DNA of 37,593 nt from the NCBI GenBank assembly GCA_024763055.1, contig JANTGH010000019.1, positions 1-37,593 on the forward strand, read 5' to 3'. The stretch's first letter is position 1. The number at the start of each line of letters is the position of its first letter. Below the pieces are notes generated by a model. The model saw only the letters and a program-made list of their open reading frames with translations. It had not been told where the DNA came from and ran no database searches. This DNA is from Desulfobulbaceae bacterium. Lineage in GTDB: Bacteria > Desulfobacterota > Desulfobulbia > Desulfobulbales > Desulfobulbaceae. Below are positions 1-9,128 of this stretch, piece after piece. Both the position numbers and the translations under genes were made by a program.

Positions 1-269
1 TTTATATGGTAAGCTCCTTTCAGCTTACAAGATCAGCCAGGCTTGGCCTGGCGCACCGTAAAAAGTCGAAACAACGTTTAAAGATGGCTAAGTAAAAACA
101 CAGATATACAAGGAGTAGTGTTCTGTGGCGGGTCTTAACTATACATATAGTATGCCCACGAATCGCCACAGAACACACGACGCAGTAGATCGAAGTTTTT
201 ACGACGCCATCTCCAATCATTAAAGCGAAAAACCCATTGCCCTGAGCTGCGGATACCTGTTGAATAAAC
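1..269. other. Leader region upstream of hrpA with three inverted repeats
   Basis: No convincing gene lies here. Three inverted repeats are visible: GTAAGCT/AGCTTAC at 9-15 and 22-28; GCCAGG/CCTGGC at 36-41 and 47-52; and a perfect 12-bp repeat TGTTCTGTGGCG/CGCCACAGAACA at 119-130 and 164-175, enclosing ACTAT/ATAGT at 138-142 and 147-151. None is followed by a clear T-run. Any hrpA promoter must lie here, but I could not assign -35/-10 boxes with confidence. Confidence 0.6.
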
Positions 270-3200
270 ATGAACTGGAACTACCCGGAAAATCTCCCGA
301 TAATCGCTGAAAGAAATCGGATCGTCCGCGTTATAAGGGAGAACCGGGTTTTGGTCATAGCCGGGGATACCGGTTCCGGAAAAACCACCCAGCTGCCCAA
401 GATGTGCCTTGAAGCAGGTCGAGGCAGGGAGAAAATGATAGGCTGCACTCAGCCCCGCCGCATTGCCGCCATATCTATGGCTCAGCGGGTGGCGGAAGAA
501 CTGCTGCGACCTGAGCTAATCGGCTATGCCGTCCGCTTCCAGGATAAAACCAAAAAAAGCAACCGGATAAAATTTATGACCGACGGCCTGCTCCTTGCTG
601 AGAGCAGAAAAGACCGCAATCTTCAACGCTATGACACTATTATTCTTGATGAAGCGCACGAACGCAGCCTGAACATTGATTTTCTTTTAGGTTACCTGAA
701 ACAACTGCAAAAAAAACGAAAAGATCTTAAGCTCATCATTTCTTCGGCAACCATTGACACGGAAAAATTCAGCACATATTTTGACAACGCGCCCATCATC
801 CGGGTTTCAGGTCGAACCTTTCCTATAACCCTTCAGTATAGTGATGAGACTTCTGCAACCGGACAGGAGAATTATGTTGACCAGGCATGCGATATTGTCC
901 ATTCCCTCTGTCGGCAGCCGGGTGGCGATATTCTTGTATTTATGCCCACCGAGCGTGACATTCTTGATGGAGTCTTGGCTCTTACCAACCTTGTTGATGC
1001 CGACCACCACCTGATACTCCCTTTGTTTGGACGACTCCAGGCAGCAGACCAGCGCAGGATTTTTCAGCCGTCTAAAAAAAGAAAAATTATTGTGTCGACC
1101 AATGTGGCCGAAACTTCAATCACCGTGCCCGGAATCCACTATGTTGTTGACACTGGTCTTGCGCGCACCCCAAAATACAATGTCCGGGCCAAAACTACCA
1201 GCCTGCGGGTAACGCGTATTTCCAAAGCTGCCGCCAAGCAGCGTGCGGGAAGGTGTGGTCGGGTCGGACCTGGTACCTGCATCCGCCTTTACAGCGAAGA
1301 CGACTACCTTGGCCGGGAAGAATTTACCCGCCCTGAAATTCAGCGCTCCAATCTGGCGGAAGTCATCCTGCAGATGATCGCCCTTGGCCTTGGCAATCCA
1401 CGCACATTTCCTTTTATAGATCCCCCTGCGCCCCGCGCGGTAAATGATGGTTTTCGCACGCTACGGGAATTAGGGGCAATAGATAACCATGATCGGCTGA
1501 CGGAAAGAGGCCGTATTATGGCGCAACTTCCCCTGGACCCGTGCATAGCCCGCATCATTCTTGAAGGGGCCGCACAGGGAGCATTGCGTGAAATTACTAT
1601 TATCTGCGCAGCGCTTTCCATCCAGGATCCCCGCACCCGACCCGCGGATAAAGAAAAACTCGCAGGTGAGGCACAACAGCAATTTATTGATAAACGATCC
1701 GATTTTTTAACTCTGTTAACACTCTGGAACTGCTGGCAGGAGTATTGTAGCGGCAAGTTCAGTAACGCAAAACTTCGTAAATTCTGTGCAACCTATTACC
1801 TTTCCTGGCAGCGGATGCGGGAATGGTTTGATATCCACGAACAAATCACCCGATTTTTAGGCCGAAACAAAAGATTTACGCCAAACAAACAGCCTGCATC
1901 TTATGATGCCATCCATCAGGCATTGGCCAGTGGATTTCTTCGTAACATTGGACGAAAAAAAGAAAAAAACAGCTATACGGTCAGCGGTGGGCGTGAAGTA
2001 ACCATTTTTCCCGGTTCATGTCTGTATAATATAAAAAAGGCGCAATGGATTGTGGCAGCAGATTTTGTTGAAACTTCACGACTTTTTGCCCGTACTGTGG
2101 CGATCATAAATGAGCGCTGGCTTGAAGATCTGGGAAAGGAGTTCTGCAAATACAGCTATTCAGAACCATATTGGGCCAAAAAAACCGGTCAGGTCCAGGC
2201 GCTTGAACGGGTTTCTCTTTTTGGTCTGCCTATTGTTGGCGGCCGGAGAATCAATTACGGCCGGTTGAATGAAAAAAACGCCCTTGAGGCACAGGAAATC
2301 TTTATTCATCAAGCCTTGATTGAAGGCGATCTCGGTGGTCAATACCCTTTCCTGCAGCATAATCTCGACCTAATAGAAAAATTTTCAACAATGGAAGAGC
2401 GGATACGCAGACGAAATATCCTTGTTGATGATCAGGTGCTGTACGAATTTTATACTAAGCGCATTGGGAAAGTTTATGATCGTTTCACCCTCAACCGTTT
2501 GCTGAAAAAACATAAAAATGATGATTTTCTGCGAATGCGTACGCAAGACATTTGCAGAGAAATGCCTGAAAGTGATGAACTGTATCGATATCCCAAGACC
2601 CTGCGTGCAGGTGGCTTTGAGCTGCCTCTGAAATACAAGTTTAAGCCCGGCACGAATAAAGACGGCGTAACCGTAGCACTGACACCCCATCAGCTTTCTC
2701 AGGTATCACCCGCTACCTTTGAATGGATTGTCCCTGGCCTGCTTGACCAAAAAATTCTCCATCTGCTGAAAAGACTACCGAAAAAATTCCGCCGCAGACT
2801 GGTTCCTCTGCCTAACGCCGTTGATCGACTCATGGATCGTCTTGTTCTGTACAACGGTTCACTGTACCAGGCCCTTGAGAAGGCGCTTATTCAGGAATTT
2901 CAACTCTCAGTCACGAGAAGCGACTGGCAAACTGATACCCTGCCCCGGCACTTCCTCATGCGCTATCAACTCGTAGACAGCCGTGGAAAGTCCATCATTA
3001 TCAGCAGAAATTTTTCAAAACTTCTGAGCTGTATGCAGGAAGCCCGGGCAGACAATACGAAATACGACCTCCAAAAAAATTGCGCCACGATACAACTTCC
3101 TGAAAAAAAAGGACTGACCGGCTGGAATTTTCAAAATCTGCCGGCCCGAATCTCAAGAAATTTAAAAACCGGAGAGCGCAGGCTCTACTTTCCGGCCCTG

Positions 3201-4025
3201 TCCATCAATAACCAGGGACTCATCGACCTGGGTTATATAGACGATGAACAAAAAGCCCGTCAACAGACCCGCCTTGGCCTGCATGTTCTCTACTGCCTCC
3301 AGTTTCCCGGAAGCAGCAAACAAATAGTCAAGGAATGCAAAGCATGCCTCGCCACCCACTCGGCATCCTGGCTCTCTCTTGGCATGCCCGGTTCCGCCCG
3401 ACAGCTGCGTGAAGCGTTGATGCAATTTGTTATGGATGGACTTTTCGAGACCAGCAAGGGGCTACTTCCCGAACAATCCCGTTTCAACGAAATCATCGCA
3501 ACACTACAAAAGGAGGGTATACACAGGAAGGCTGCAAATATCCTGAAAACGCTAATGAAGCTGCTCACTGTTCGCCGTCAGGTGTTACTGACTATTACCG
3601 CCTGGGCTGATCATTGCCGCACAAACAAAAACTTTGAGCCGATACTTGAAAACGAATTTAAAAAATGCCTGGAAAATATCCTGCCCTCTGATTTTCTGCT
3701 GACCATGGCGCACAAACAACTCACCCACACGGACCGTTACCTGCGGGCGCTGGCAATCAGGGTAGAGCGGGCCGGGCAGAATCCCATCAAAGACGAGCAA
3801 AAGAAAAAAAGACTAACAACAGCAGTCAACAGGCTGGCCCATATAGATGCTTTTTCTTGTGACAATGAGAACTGCCGTCAGGCTATTGCCCGTTACAGAA
3901 CAATGATTGAAGAGTTTCGGGTATCAATTTTTGCTCCTGAACTGGGCACCACCATGCCGGTTTCCGAAAAGCGATTAACAAAACTCTGGCAGGTAGTGGA
4001 AAATCAATGTCGCCAGGTTGAATAA
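270..4025 (+). CDS. hrpA: ATP-dependent RNA helicase HrpA (DEAH box)
   Basis: This 1251-residue protein is a DEAH/RHA-type RNA helicase that couples ATP hydrolysis to RNA or RNP remodelling in the cytoplasm. Visible motifs are Walker A GDTGSGKTT (residues 32-40), DEAH (127-130), SAT (159-161), then motif V TNVAETSITVPG and motif VI QRAGRCGRVGPG around residues 275-330. A winged-helix/helicase-associated region follows, then the long basic C-terminal half typical of HrpA (DUF3418-type), so it is close to full length. It lacks the roughly 75 N-terminal residues that E. coli HrpA has before the YPDNLP-like segment. An in-frame TGA at 261-263 shows that the ORF cannot extend upstream. No good Shine-Dalgarno precedes the ATG. 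It is transcribed towards a small minus-strand gene. Confidence 0.95.
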   Translation: MNWNYPENLPIIAERNRIVRVIRENRVLVIAGDTGSGKTTQLPKMCLEAGRGREKMIGCTQPRRIAAISMAQRVAEELLRPELIGYAVRFQDKTKKSNRIKFMTDGLLLAESRKDRNLQRYDTIILDEAHERSLNIDFLLGYLKQLQKKRKDLKLIISSATIDTEKFSTYFDNAPIIRVSGRTFPITLQYSDETSATGQENYVDQACDIVHSLCRQPGGDILVFMPTERDILDGVLALTNLVDADHHLILPLFGRLQAADQRRIFQPSKKRKIIVSTNVAETSITVPGIHYVVDTGLARTPKYNVRAKTTSLRVTRISKAAAKQRAGRCGRVGPGTCIRLYSEDDYLGREEFTRPEIQRSNLAEVILQMIALGLGNPRTFPFIDPPAPRAVNDGFRTLRELGAIDNHDRLTERGRIMAQLPLDPCIARIILEGAAQGALREITIICAALSIQDPRTRPADKEKLAGEAQQQFIDKRSDFLTLLTLWNCWQEYCSGKFSNAKLRKFCATYYLSWQRMREWFDIHEQITRFLGRNKRFTPNKQPASYDAIHQALASGFLRNIGRKKEKNSYTVSGGREVTIFPGSCLYNIKKAQWIVAADFVETSRLFARTVAIINERWLEDLGKEFCKYSYSEPYWAKKTGQVQALERVSLFGLPIVGGRRINYGRLNEKNALEAQEIFIHQALIEGDLGGQYPFLQHNLDLIEKFSTMEERIRRRNILVDDQVLYEFYTKRIGKVYDRFTLNRLLKKHKNDDFLRMRTQDICREMPESDELYRYPKTLRAGGFELPLKYKFKPGTNKDGVTVALTPHQLSQVSPATFEWIVPGLLDQKILHLLKRLPKKFRRRLVPLPNAVDRLMDRLVLYNGSLYQALEKALIQEFQLSVTRSDWQTDTLPRHFLMRYQLVDSRGKSIIISRNFSKLLSCMQEARADNTKYDLQKNCATIQLPEKKGLTGWNFQNLPARISRNLKTGERRLYFPALSINNQGLIDLGYIDDEQKARQQTRLGLHVLYCLQFPGSSKQIVKECKACLATHSASWLSLGMPGSARQLREALMQFVMDGLFETSKGLLPEQSRFNEIIATLQKEGIHRKAANILKTLMKLLTVRRQVLLTITAWADHCRTNKNFEPILENEFKKCLENILPSDFLLTMAHKQLTHTDRYLRALAIRVERAGQNPIKDEQKKKRLTTAVNRLAHIDAFSCDNENCRQAIARYRTMIEEFRVSIFAPELGTTMPVSEKRLTKLWQVVENQCRQVE

Positions 4026-4094
4026 TTTTTTTCAGGAGACTCCTCCCTGTCTACTCAACTGATAAGAATGAAGAATGTGTGATGTCATCGGTTG

Positions 4095-4355
4095 TTAACT
4101 GTAGATAAAAACAAAAGCATCCTTATTGACACTGATTCGCAATCGTCCGTCATGGTTACGACCATACACCTCCCAGCCCGGAGCACCCTTAATCTCACAT
4201 TGCAGACACTGGGGTGAATGGATGTCCCGTTCCCGGTCATTCCATGACACCAAAGTGGCCAACTCATTATCACGCTGGGCAAGCAGTTCCGCTATCTGCT
4301 TTGCCTGCTCAAAATCGATCCCATAGCCGATTATATCAACTGTAACATCCTGCAT
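4095..4355 (-). CDS. AF1514-family (DUF5619-like) small protein
   Basis: An 86-residue protein starting MQDVTVDIIGYGIDFEQAKQ. I chose this start because AAGGA sits 7 nt before its ATG. The longer reading frame to 4553 has no ribosome binding site and its extra N-terminus looks non-coding. The pattern is that of the AF1514/DUF5619 family: an N-terminal helix with Asp-x-Glu-x-Ala, a central W-x-D-R-E-x-x-x-x-SP-x-C segment, a GW-x-VY-x-x-NH turn and a terminal hydrophobic strand FVFIY. The function of this family is unknown. It is convergent with hrpA and divergent from the rhodanese lipoprotein gene. The family assignment rests on remembered pattern and not on an alignment. Confidence 0.7.
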   Translation of the reverse strand: MQDVTVDIIGYGIDFEQAKQIAELLAQRDNELATLVSWNDRERDIHSPQCLQCEIKGAPGWEVYGRNHDGRLRISVNKDAFVFIYS

Positions 4356-4567
4356 TTTTTCATCCTTATGCTGTAAAATTCGGTGACATGGATGGAACAA
4401 AATCTCAAATTCATCAGGGTAAAGTGTACCATGCCCACAGAGTGTGGGTTTTTCCTTTCCATGATTAAGGTTTGCTTGCAAGGAAAATAATTTCTCCTTT
4501 TCCTGACGGGTGAATCCTGTTACTACTTGGCTGCAGACTATTTGACTGATCATTACGGAGGCTTCCG

Positions 4568-5860
4568 GTGATAAAAACTATTATTCACTTATTTTTACTT
4601 CCTTTATTTACTTGTGCTTTTATCTTTGGCTGTGCCGGAAATCAAGGGACCGAGCATCAGGAAAAAGCACCATCTGCTCTGCAAGCAAAGATGTACCAGG
4701 GGAAAATTTTACAAAAATTAAACCGATCCCAAATCATCAGAATACAAATCACTGAAAATAACCATTCCAAAACCATTGCGATTCCTTTTGATCACCGAAC
4801 CAGGGGTCTTGAGTATGTCGTCAAGGGAAAACAGGTTATTCTCACCTGCAAGGTTACAGCCGGCCGCAATAAAATAGTATCCATTGAGCCCGGAGACACA
4901 GGCTATGCCGATGGGGTGACAGGTATTTCGGTTAGAGATCTCAAAAAAATGATGCTCACCAAGAAAGAATTTATCCTTATCGACACCCGGCCAACCAAGG
5001 AATATGAAACATCCCATCTGCCTTCGGCCATCTCTATTCCTGATTGTACAAGAGGTGGACACAGGACTCTCTCTTCAATAGATAAAGACGTTCCTCTGAT
5101 TTTTTACTGCGGATGGCCGGAGTGCAACAGAAGTATTGCCCTGTCCACCTTTGCCGCAGATGCCGGCTATCAAGACATAAGGGTGCTGGAAAAAGGGCTG
5201 GAAGGCTGGGTCAGGGCAGGATTCACAACCATTGCCGATGACGCATTTATACGCAGCGGCGATTGTATTCTTCTTGATCTGCGCCCAGCCCGTAAGGATA
5301 CGGTGCAGAGAATCCCGGGTTCCATATCTATTCCCCTTACTACACTTGAAGACCGCGTAGACGATATACCATTAGGTGCGCCGGTCGTCGTCTATAGTGA
5401 AAAATCCCGCGACAGTCTTGAGGCGCTTGCCACGCTCAGATCGGCAGGTTGTGTTCAAACGGCCATGGTTGAAGGTAATTTTAGCGGCTGGCAACAACGT
5501 GGGAATAGGGTAATCAGTGAACCCATAGTTTCGACAATACACTGGACACGAAAGCAGAAACAGGGTGAGGTTTCCATTGCCGATTTCAGAGCGGCACAAA
5601 AGGGAGGGAACAATGCGGTAATACTGGATGTGCGCACTGATAAAGAGGTTGCGCTCGGAAAAATTGACAACTCTATTCACATACCGCTTGGAGAACTCAA
5701 TAACCGGATGGATGAACTACCAAAAAATAAAATCATCTATTGCGCAGTCGGCCCGAGGGCGGATATTGCCAGCCGAGAGCTTAAGAAAAACGGATACACC
5801 TCGTTATTTCTGGTAGCGGAACTTGATTGTGACAAGAAAAAATGTAGAATCAAAAAGTAG
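4568..5860 (+). CDS. Triple-rhodanese-domain lipoprotein
   Basis: A 430-residue envelope protein with a GTG start; GGAGG lies 6 nt upstream at 4557-4561. The N-terminus is a hydrophobic signal ending in a lipobox-like IFGC (Cys22), suggesting a lipoprotein. After a small beta-rich segment (residues about 40-115) come three rhodanese-like domains. Domain 1 (about 120-220) has the active-loop cysteine C181 plus C186. Domain 2 (about 225-313) has Ser277 where the catalytic cysteine should be, so it is probably inactive. Domain 3 (about 335-418) has C392 in YCAVGPRA. The tail carries two further cysteines. Rhodaneses carry persulfide sulfur, so a periplasmic role in sulfur or thiol chemistry is plausible, but the substrate cannot be read from the sequence. 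Confidence 0.88.
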   Translation: MIKTIIHLFLLPLFTCAFIFGCAGNQGTEHQEKAPSALQAKMYQGKILQKLNRSQIIRIQITENNHSKTIAIPFDHRTRGLEYVVKGKQVILTCKVTAGRNKIVSIEPGDTGYADGVTGISVRDLKKMMLTKKEFILIDTRPTKEYETSHLPSAISIPDCTRGGHRTLSSIDKDVPLIFYCGWPECNRSIALSTFAADAGYQDIRVLEKGLEGWVRAGFTTIADDAFIRSGDCILLDLRPARKDTVQRIPGSISIPLTTLEDRVDDIPLGAPVVVYSEKSRDSLEALATLRSAGCVQTAMVEGNFSGWQQRGNRVISEPIVSTIHWTRKQKQGEVSIADFRAAQKGGNNAVILDVRTDKEVALGKIDNSIHIPLGELNNRMDELPKNKIIYCAVGPRADIASRELKKNGYTSLFLVAELDCDKKKCRIKK

Positions 5861-5884
5861 TTACCGATAAAGCTGACGGGTTGC

Positions 5885-6208
5885 CTACAGTTTCCCGCAT
5901 TCGCTCAACAACTCAGCCATATCTCCCTGTTTCTTGACCGCACAGTCAACGGAACCTTCCCTGGCCGCAGCTTCCATCTCCTGGGCCAGCAACCGTATCC
6001 CTTCTATACCAAGACTTGCTGAAGCTCCTTTGAGACTATGTGCTGCCGCAACCACGCCTTCAGTATCACCGGATGCGGCTGCCTGGCAGAGTTTTTCATA
6101 ATCTTGAGCGGAAGAATCTTTAAACAGTGTCAGCAGCTCTTCCAAAAGTTCTTCATCACCCGCGGTCTGTTCAAGAGCAAATTCACGCTTCCATAATAAA
6201 TCACTCAT
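5885..6208 (-). CDS. HPt-domain phosphotransfer protein
   Basis: A 107-residue single-domain histidine phosphotransfer protein. The phospho-acceptor motif AAHSLKGASASLG places the active histidine at residue 57 in an otherwise helical protein. It has no kinase or receiver domain, so it should relay phosphate between a hybrid kinase and a response regulator. GAGGAG lies 5 nt before the ATG. It is 103 bp downstream of tsaC on the same strand and convergent with the rhodanese gene. Its partner is not adjacent. The hybrid CheA and the orphan response regulator in this window are possible partners by inference only. Confidence 0.87.
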   Translation of the reverse strand: MSDLLWKREFALEQTAGDEELLEELLTLFKDSSAQDYEKLCQAAASGDTEGVVAAAHSLKGASASLGIEGIRLLAQEMEAAAREGSVDCAVKKQGDMAELLSECGKL

Positions 6209-6311
6209 TGCATCTCCTCTATAACTTTTTAATCACAGCCATCATTGTGGTAAGTGAAACAGCATAGTTGCAAATCCAGTAACAGGATACCTGTCATTGT
6301 GCTAAAAATAA

Positions 6312-6947
6312 CTACTCAGCAGCGGCCTGCACTGCAGAAAAAGGTATTTGTCCCTCACGCAGACAGAGCAATCTCTCTCCCCTGCAGGTAACCAGGGTAG
6401 AGCCCCTGCCACCTGGAGTTCGACCACCGTCAAGGATCATGTCAACCCCATGGCGCAAGCCAGCGGCAACACCCTTTGCCGTAGTAAATGCCCCGCTACC
6501 GGAAATATTGGCACTGGTTGCTGTTATCGGGCGGCCGAACCGTTCGACCAGGGCAGATGCCACAGGATTTGAAGAACAACGAACAGCAACTGTTGCAGTA
6601 CCGGCGGTGAGTTGTTGCGGCAAATCCGGCTGTCCTGAAAAAACGAGCGTTAACGGTCCGGGCCAGAATTTTTCCATCAAAATATGATACAACGGCGGAA
6701 TATTCCGGACAAGTGAATCCAGTTGCCCTATACCGGATACCAAAACAAGGATTGGCTTATCCAACGGACGTTGTTTGATAAAAAACAGACGATCCAGGGC
6801 TTCAGGATTGAATGGATCCACGGCCAACCCATACCAGCTCTCTGTGGGAAAGGCTACCAGGCCACCTTTTCCAAGTACGGCAGCCGCCCGGTCTATATCA
6901 CATTCCGAAACAGTGCTCCCTGTGTTGAAATGTTTTTTACCGTCCAA
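6312..6947 (-). CDS. tsaC: L-threonylcarbamoyladenylate synthase (TsaC/Sua5 family)
   Basis: A 211-residue YrdC/Sua5-domain protein that makes threonylcarbamoyl-AMP from threonine, bicarbonate and ATP for the t6A37 modification of ANN-decoding tRNAs. Diagnostic segments are FPTESWYGLAVDP, IKQRPLDKPILVLV, FWPGPLTLVF, VAVRCSSNPVA, RPITATSANISG and the C-terminal GGRTPGGRGSTLV. The length fits the short TsaC type without the Sua5 C-terminal domain. The start is TTG at 6947, inside the last codons of the purD-purE gene (11-nt overlap), with AGGAGA about 12 nt upstream, so translation is probably coupled. No ATG or GTG fits the family N-terminus as well. Confidence 0.93.
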   Translation of the reverse strand: MDGKKHFNTGSTVSECDIDRAAAVLGKGGLVAFPTESWYGLAVDPFNPEALDRLFFIKQRPLDKPILVLVSGIGQLDSLVRNIPPLYHILMEKFWPGPLTLVFSGQPDLPQQLTAGTATVAVRCSSNPVASALVERFGRPITATSANISGSGAFTTAKGVAAGLRHGVDMILDGGRTPGGRGSTLVTCRGERLLCLREGQIPFSAVQAAAE

Positions 6948-8709
6948 GTTGTTTATTCTTCTCCTGTACCTGTTGTATCATGGACAGACGGTGTTGTTCA
7001 AGAGCATTGGCTACCCGTGTATCAGTCAAGGCTATAATCCTTGCCGCAAGAATAGCCCCGTTTTTGGCGCCGGCCTTACCAATTCCCATGGTTGCCACGG
7101 GAATTCCCGGCGGCATCTGTACGGTGGATAACAGGGAATCAAGACCATTGAGCGAGGAAGCGTCAAGGGGAACACCAATAACCGGCAGGCTTGTATGGGA
7201 CGCTAACACACCGGCAAGATGGGCGGCCATACCAGCACCCGCGATAATGATATTCAGGCCGCGTTCAGCAGCTGTTCGGGCGTACCCGACGGCTTGATCC
7301 GGTGTCCGATGGGCGGAAGCAATACGAAATTCATGGCCGATACCAACTGATTTGAGAAAATCAGCGGCCGCCTGCATGACAGGCAGATCCGAATCACTGC
7401 CCATAACAATTCCCACCTGTGGTCCTTTCTTTTTTGTTGTCCGCTTCAAGGCACGATATCCGATATCCCGGCGAAAATAACACCCCTGCCAATGAATGAC
7501 CTTTACAGCCTTATAGGCACGATTAACGGCATCTCCGATACTTGGGCCGATAGCGGTGACTCCGAGTACACGACCACCGGCGGTGACGGTCCTTCTATTT
7601 TTTATCTTTGTTCCGGCGTGAAACACCACGACATCTTTCATCCTCGAAGCTGTTACCAGGCCCGTAATCGGTTTGCCGATGCTGTATTTTCCGGGATATC
7701 CTTCAGATGCCATAACCACACAAACAGCGGGACGTGGATCAATTGCAAGTTCAACCTGATCGAGGGTACCATCAATAACAGCATCAATAACCTCAACAAG
7801 ATCAGTCTGCATCCGCATGAGCAACGGCTGACATTCGGGGTCCCCGAAACGGCAGTTAAATTCCAGCACATTGAGGCGATCACCATCTATCATCATGCCG
7901 GCATAAAGCATTCCCTTGTATGGTCTCCCTTCATTCGCCATTCCGCGGATGGTGGGAAGCATGACCTCATTCATAACCCGCATCGCCACACCATCGGTCA
8001 CGACCGGTGCAGGCGAATACGCTCCCATACCTCCGGTATTGGGACCCCGATCTCCTTCAAATATGGCCTTATGATCCTGGGACGAGGGCAGGGGCAAAAC
8101 TGTTTCACCATCGGTAAAGGCTATAAATGAAGCCTCTTCTCCCTGGAGAAATTCTTCTACAATCACCCTGCTGCCGGCTTTGCCAAAAGCCTTTTCCTTA
8201 ATAATCAGATCCACGGCTTTTTTGGCTTCGGCTTTTGTCGCGGCAACAATAACCCCCTTGCCGGCAGCAAGACCGTCCGCTTTCACAACACAGGGGGCGC
8301 CAATTTTATCGATAAACTTTTTAGCAGCTCCCGCCTTTGTAAAAACCTTATAAACTGCACTGGGGATGGAATATTTTTTAAGAAAATCTTTGGTAAAGAC
8401 TTTACTGCCTTCAAGAATTGCACCCTGGGCTGAGGGTCCGAAAATACGCAGACCGTGCTCCTCAAAAACATCTACTATTCCTAATGTCAAGGGATCTTCC
8501 GGCCCGACAATGGTGAGTTGAATTTTTTCTTTCCTGGCAAAGGCGAGTAAACCATTAACATCATCGGCAGCGCAGTTGACACAGGTCGCCAATTTTCGAA
8601 TACCGGCATTTCCAGGTGCACAAAATATTTTTTTAACTTTTTTTGACTGCTTAAGTTTCCATACCAATGCATGTTCACGACCGCCCGCGCCAATGACCAA
8701 AACCTTCAT
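6937..8709 (-). CDS. purD-purE: Fusion of phosphoribosylamine-glycine ligase (PurD) and N5-CAIR mutase (PurE)
   Basis: A 590-residue bifunctional purine biosynthesis enzyme. Residues about 1-422 are an ATP-grasp GAR synthetase: KVLVIGAGGREHAL, KADGLAAGKGV, GPNTGGMGAYSPAP and LEFNCRFGDPE. Residues about 428-590 are a complete class I PurE: VGIVMGSDSDLPVM, then ASAHRTP, then AGAGMAAHLAGV and MPPGIPVATMGIG. A short basic linker with several Thr/Lys joins them and there is no stop or frameshift between. The start is taken at 8709, where AAGGAGAAGG lies directly upstream; an upstream in-frame ATG at 8739 lacks a site. PurD makes GAR (step 2) and PurE converts N5-CAIR to CAIR (step 6b), so the fused steps are not consecutive. 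It overlaps tsaC. Confidence 0.93.
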   Translation of the reverse strand: MKVLVIGAGGREHALVWKLKQSKKVKKIFCAPGNAGIRKLATCVNCAADDVNGLLAFARKEKIQLTIVGPEDPLTLGIVDVFEEHGLRIFGPSAQGAILEGSKVFTKDFLKKYSIPSAVYKVFTKAGAAKKFIDKIGAPCVVKADGLAAGKGVIVAATKAEAKKAVDLIIKEKAFGKAGSRVIVEEFLQGEEASFIAFTDGETVLPLPSSQDHKAIFEGDRGPNTGGMGAYSPAPVVTDGVAMRVMNEVMLPTIRGMANEGRPYKGMLYAGMMIDGDRLNVLEFNCRFGDPECQPLLMRMQTDLVEVIDAVIDGTLDQVELAIDPRPAVCVVMASEGYPGKYSIGKPITGLVTASRMKDVVVFHAGTKIKNRRTVTAGGRVLGVTAIGPSIGDAVNRAYKAVKVIHWQGCYFRRDIGYRALKRTTKKKGPQVGIVMGSDSDLPVMQAAADFLKSVGIGHEFRIASAHRTPDQAVGYARTAAERGLNIIIAGAGMAAHLAGVLASHTSLPVIGVPLDASSLNGLDSLLSTVQMPPGIPVATMGIGKAGAKNGAILAARIIALTDTRVANALEQHRLSMIQQVQEKNKQLGR

Positions 8710-9128
8710 TCCCTTCTCCTTTTTGTTCACATCATTCATATAGCAAGGTCCAAAGAAAACAGTAATCTTTCTGCCAAGACAACCATAGAATTTCCCTGGA
8801 TAAACCTGTATGTACAGCAGGTTCTGCGAGATTCCACCAACCCGTATATTTCACAGGGATCGACGCGAAAAGCCTGGAAGTACAGTGAATACGAGATACA
8901 GCGCCAAAAGAACCCGCAGGCAGACGGTACGTATGTCGAGAATGCTTTTGATGCTGTAACGAAGTAGACATACATAGTACTTCCCGATTTTGCAGCAGGT
9001 TCCTGTAAAATATATAGGTTCATTCACGTTAACAAAAAGCCTTGCTGCACTCAATAGAATAAAACAATCTTCACTATCCTTTCAACAAGGTAATACCACA
9101 AGGAAACTCAACAAATCCTTCATTTTTC
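8710..9128. other. Intergenic region between divergent purD-purE and tetR
   Basis: About 420 bp without a recognisable gene. Short open frames exist on both strands (for example 8671-8967 plus and 8732-8971 minus), but none has a ribosome binding site or a recognised protein pattern. The region should contain the purD-purE promoter on the minus strand. I could not assign it confidently. No PurR-like or guanine-riboswitch-like structure was recognised. Confidence 0.5.

Noticed and set aside
20-271. 83-codon minus-strand frame upstream of hrpA
   Set aside because: Crosses three inverted repeats, has no ribosome binding site and matches no recognised protein.
4356-4553. N-terminal extension of the AF1514-like gene
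   Set aside because: A well-placed AAGGA precedes the internal ATG at 4355, and the extension does not resemble the family.
7492-8130. 212-codon plus-strand frame inside purD-purE
   Set aside because: Fully antisense to a well-conserved enzyme and without protein family features.
8671-8967. Possible small gene or gene remnant in the purD-tetR gap
   Set aside because: Overlaps the purD start antisense, no ribosome binding site, no recognisable family on either strand.
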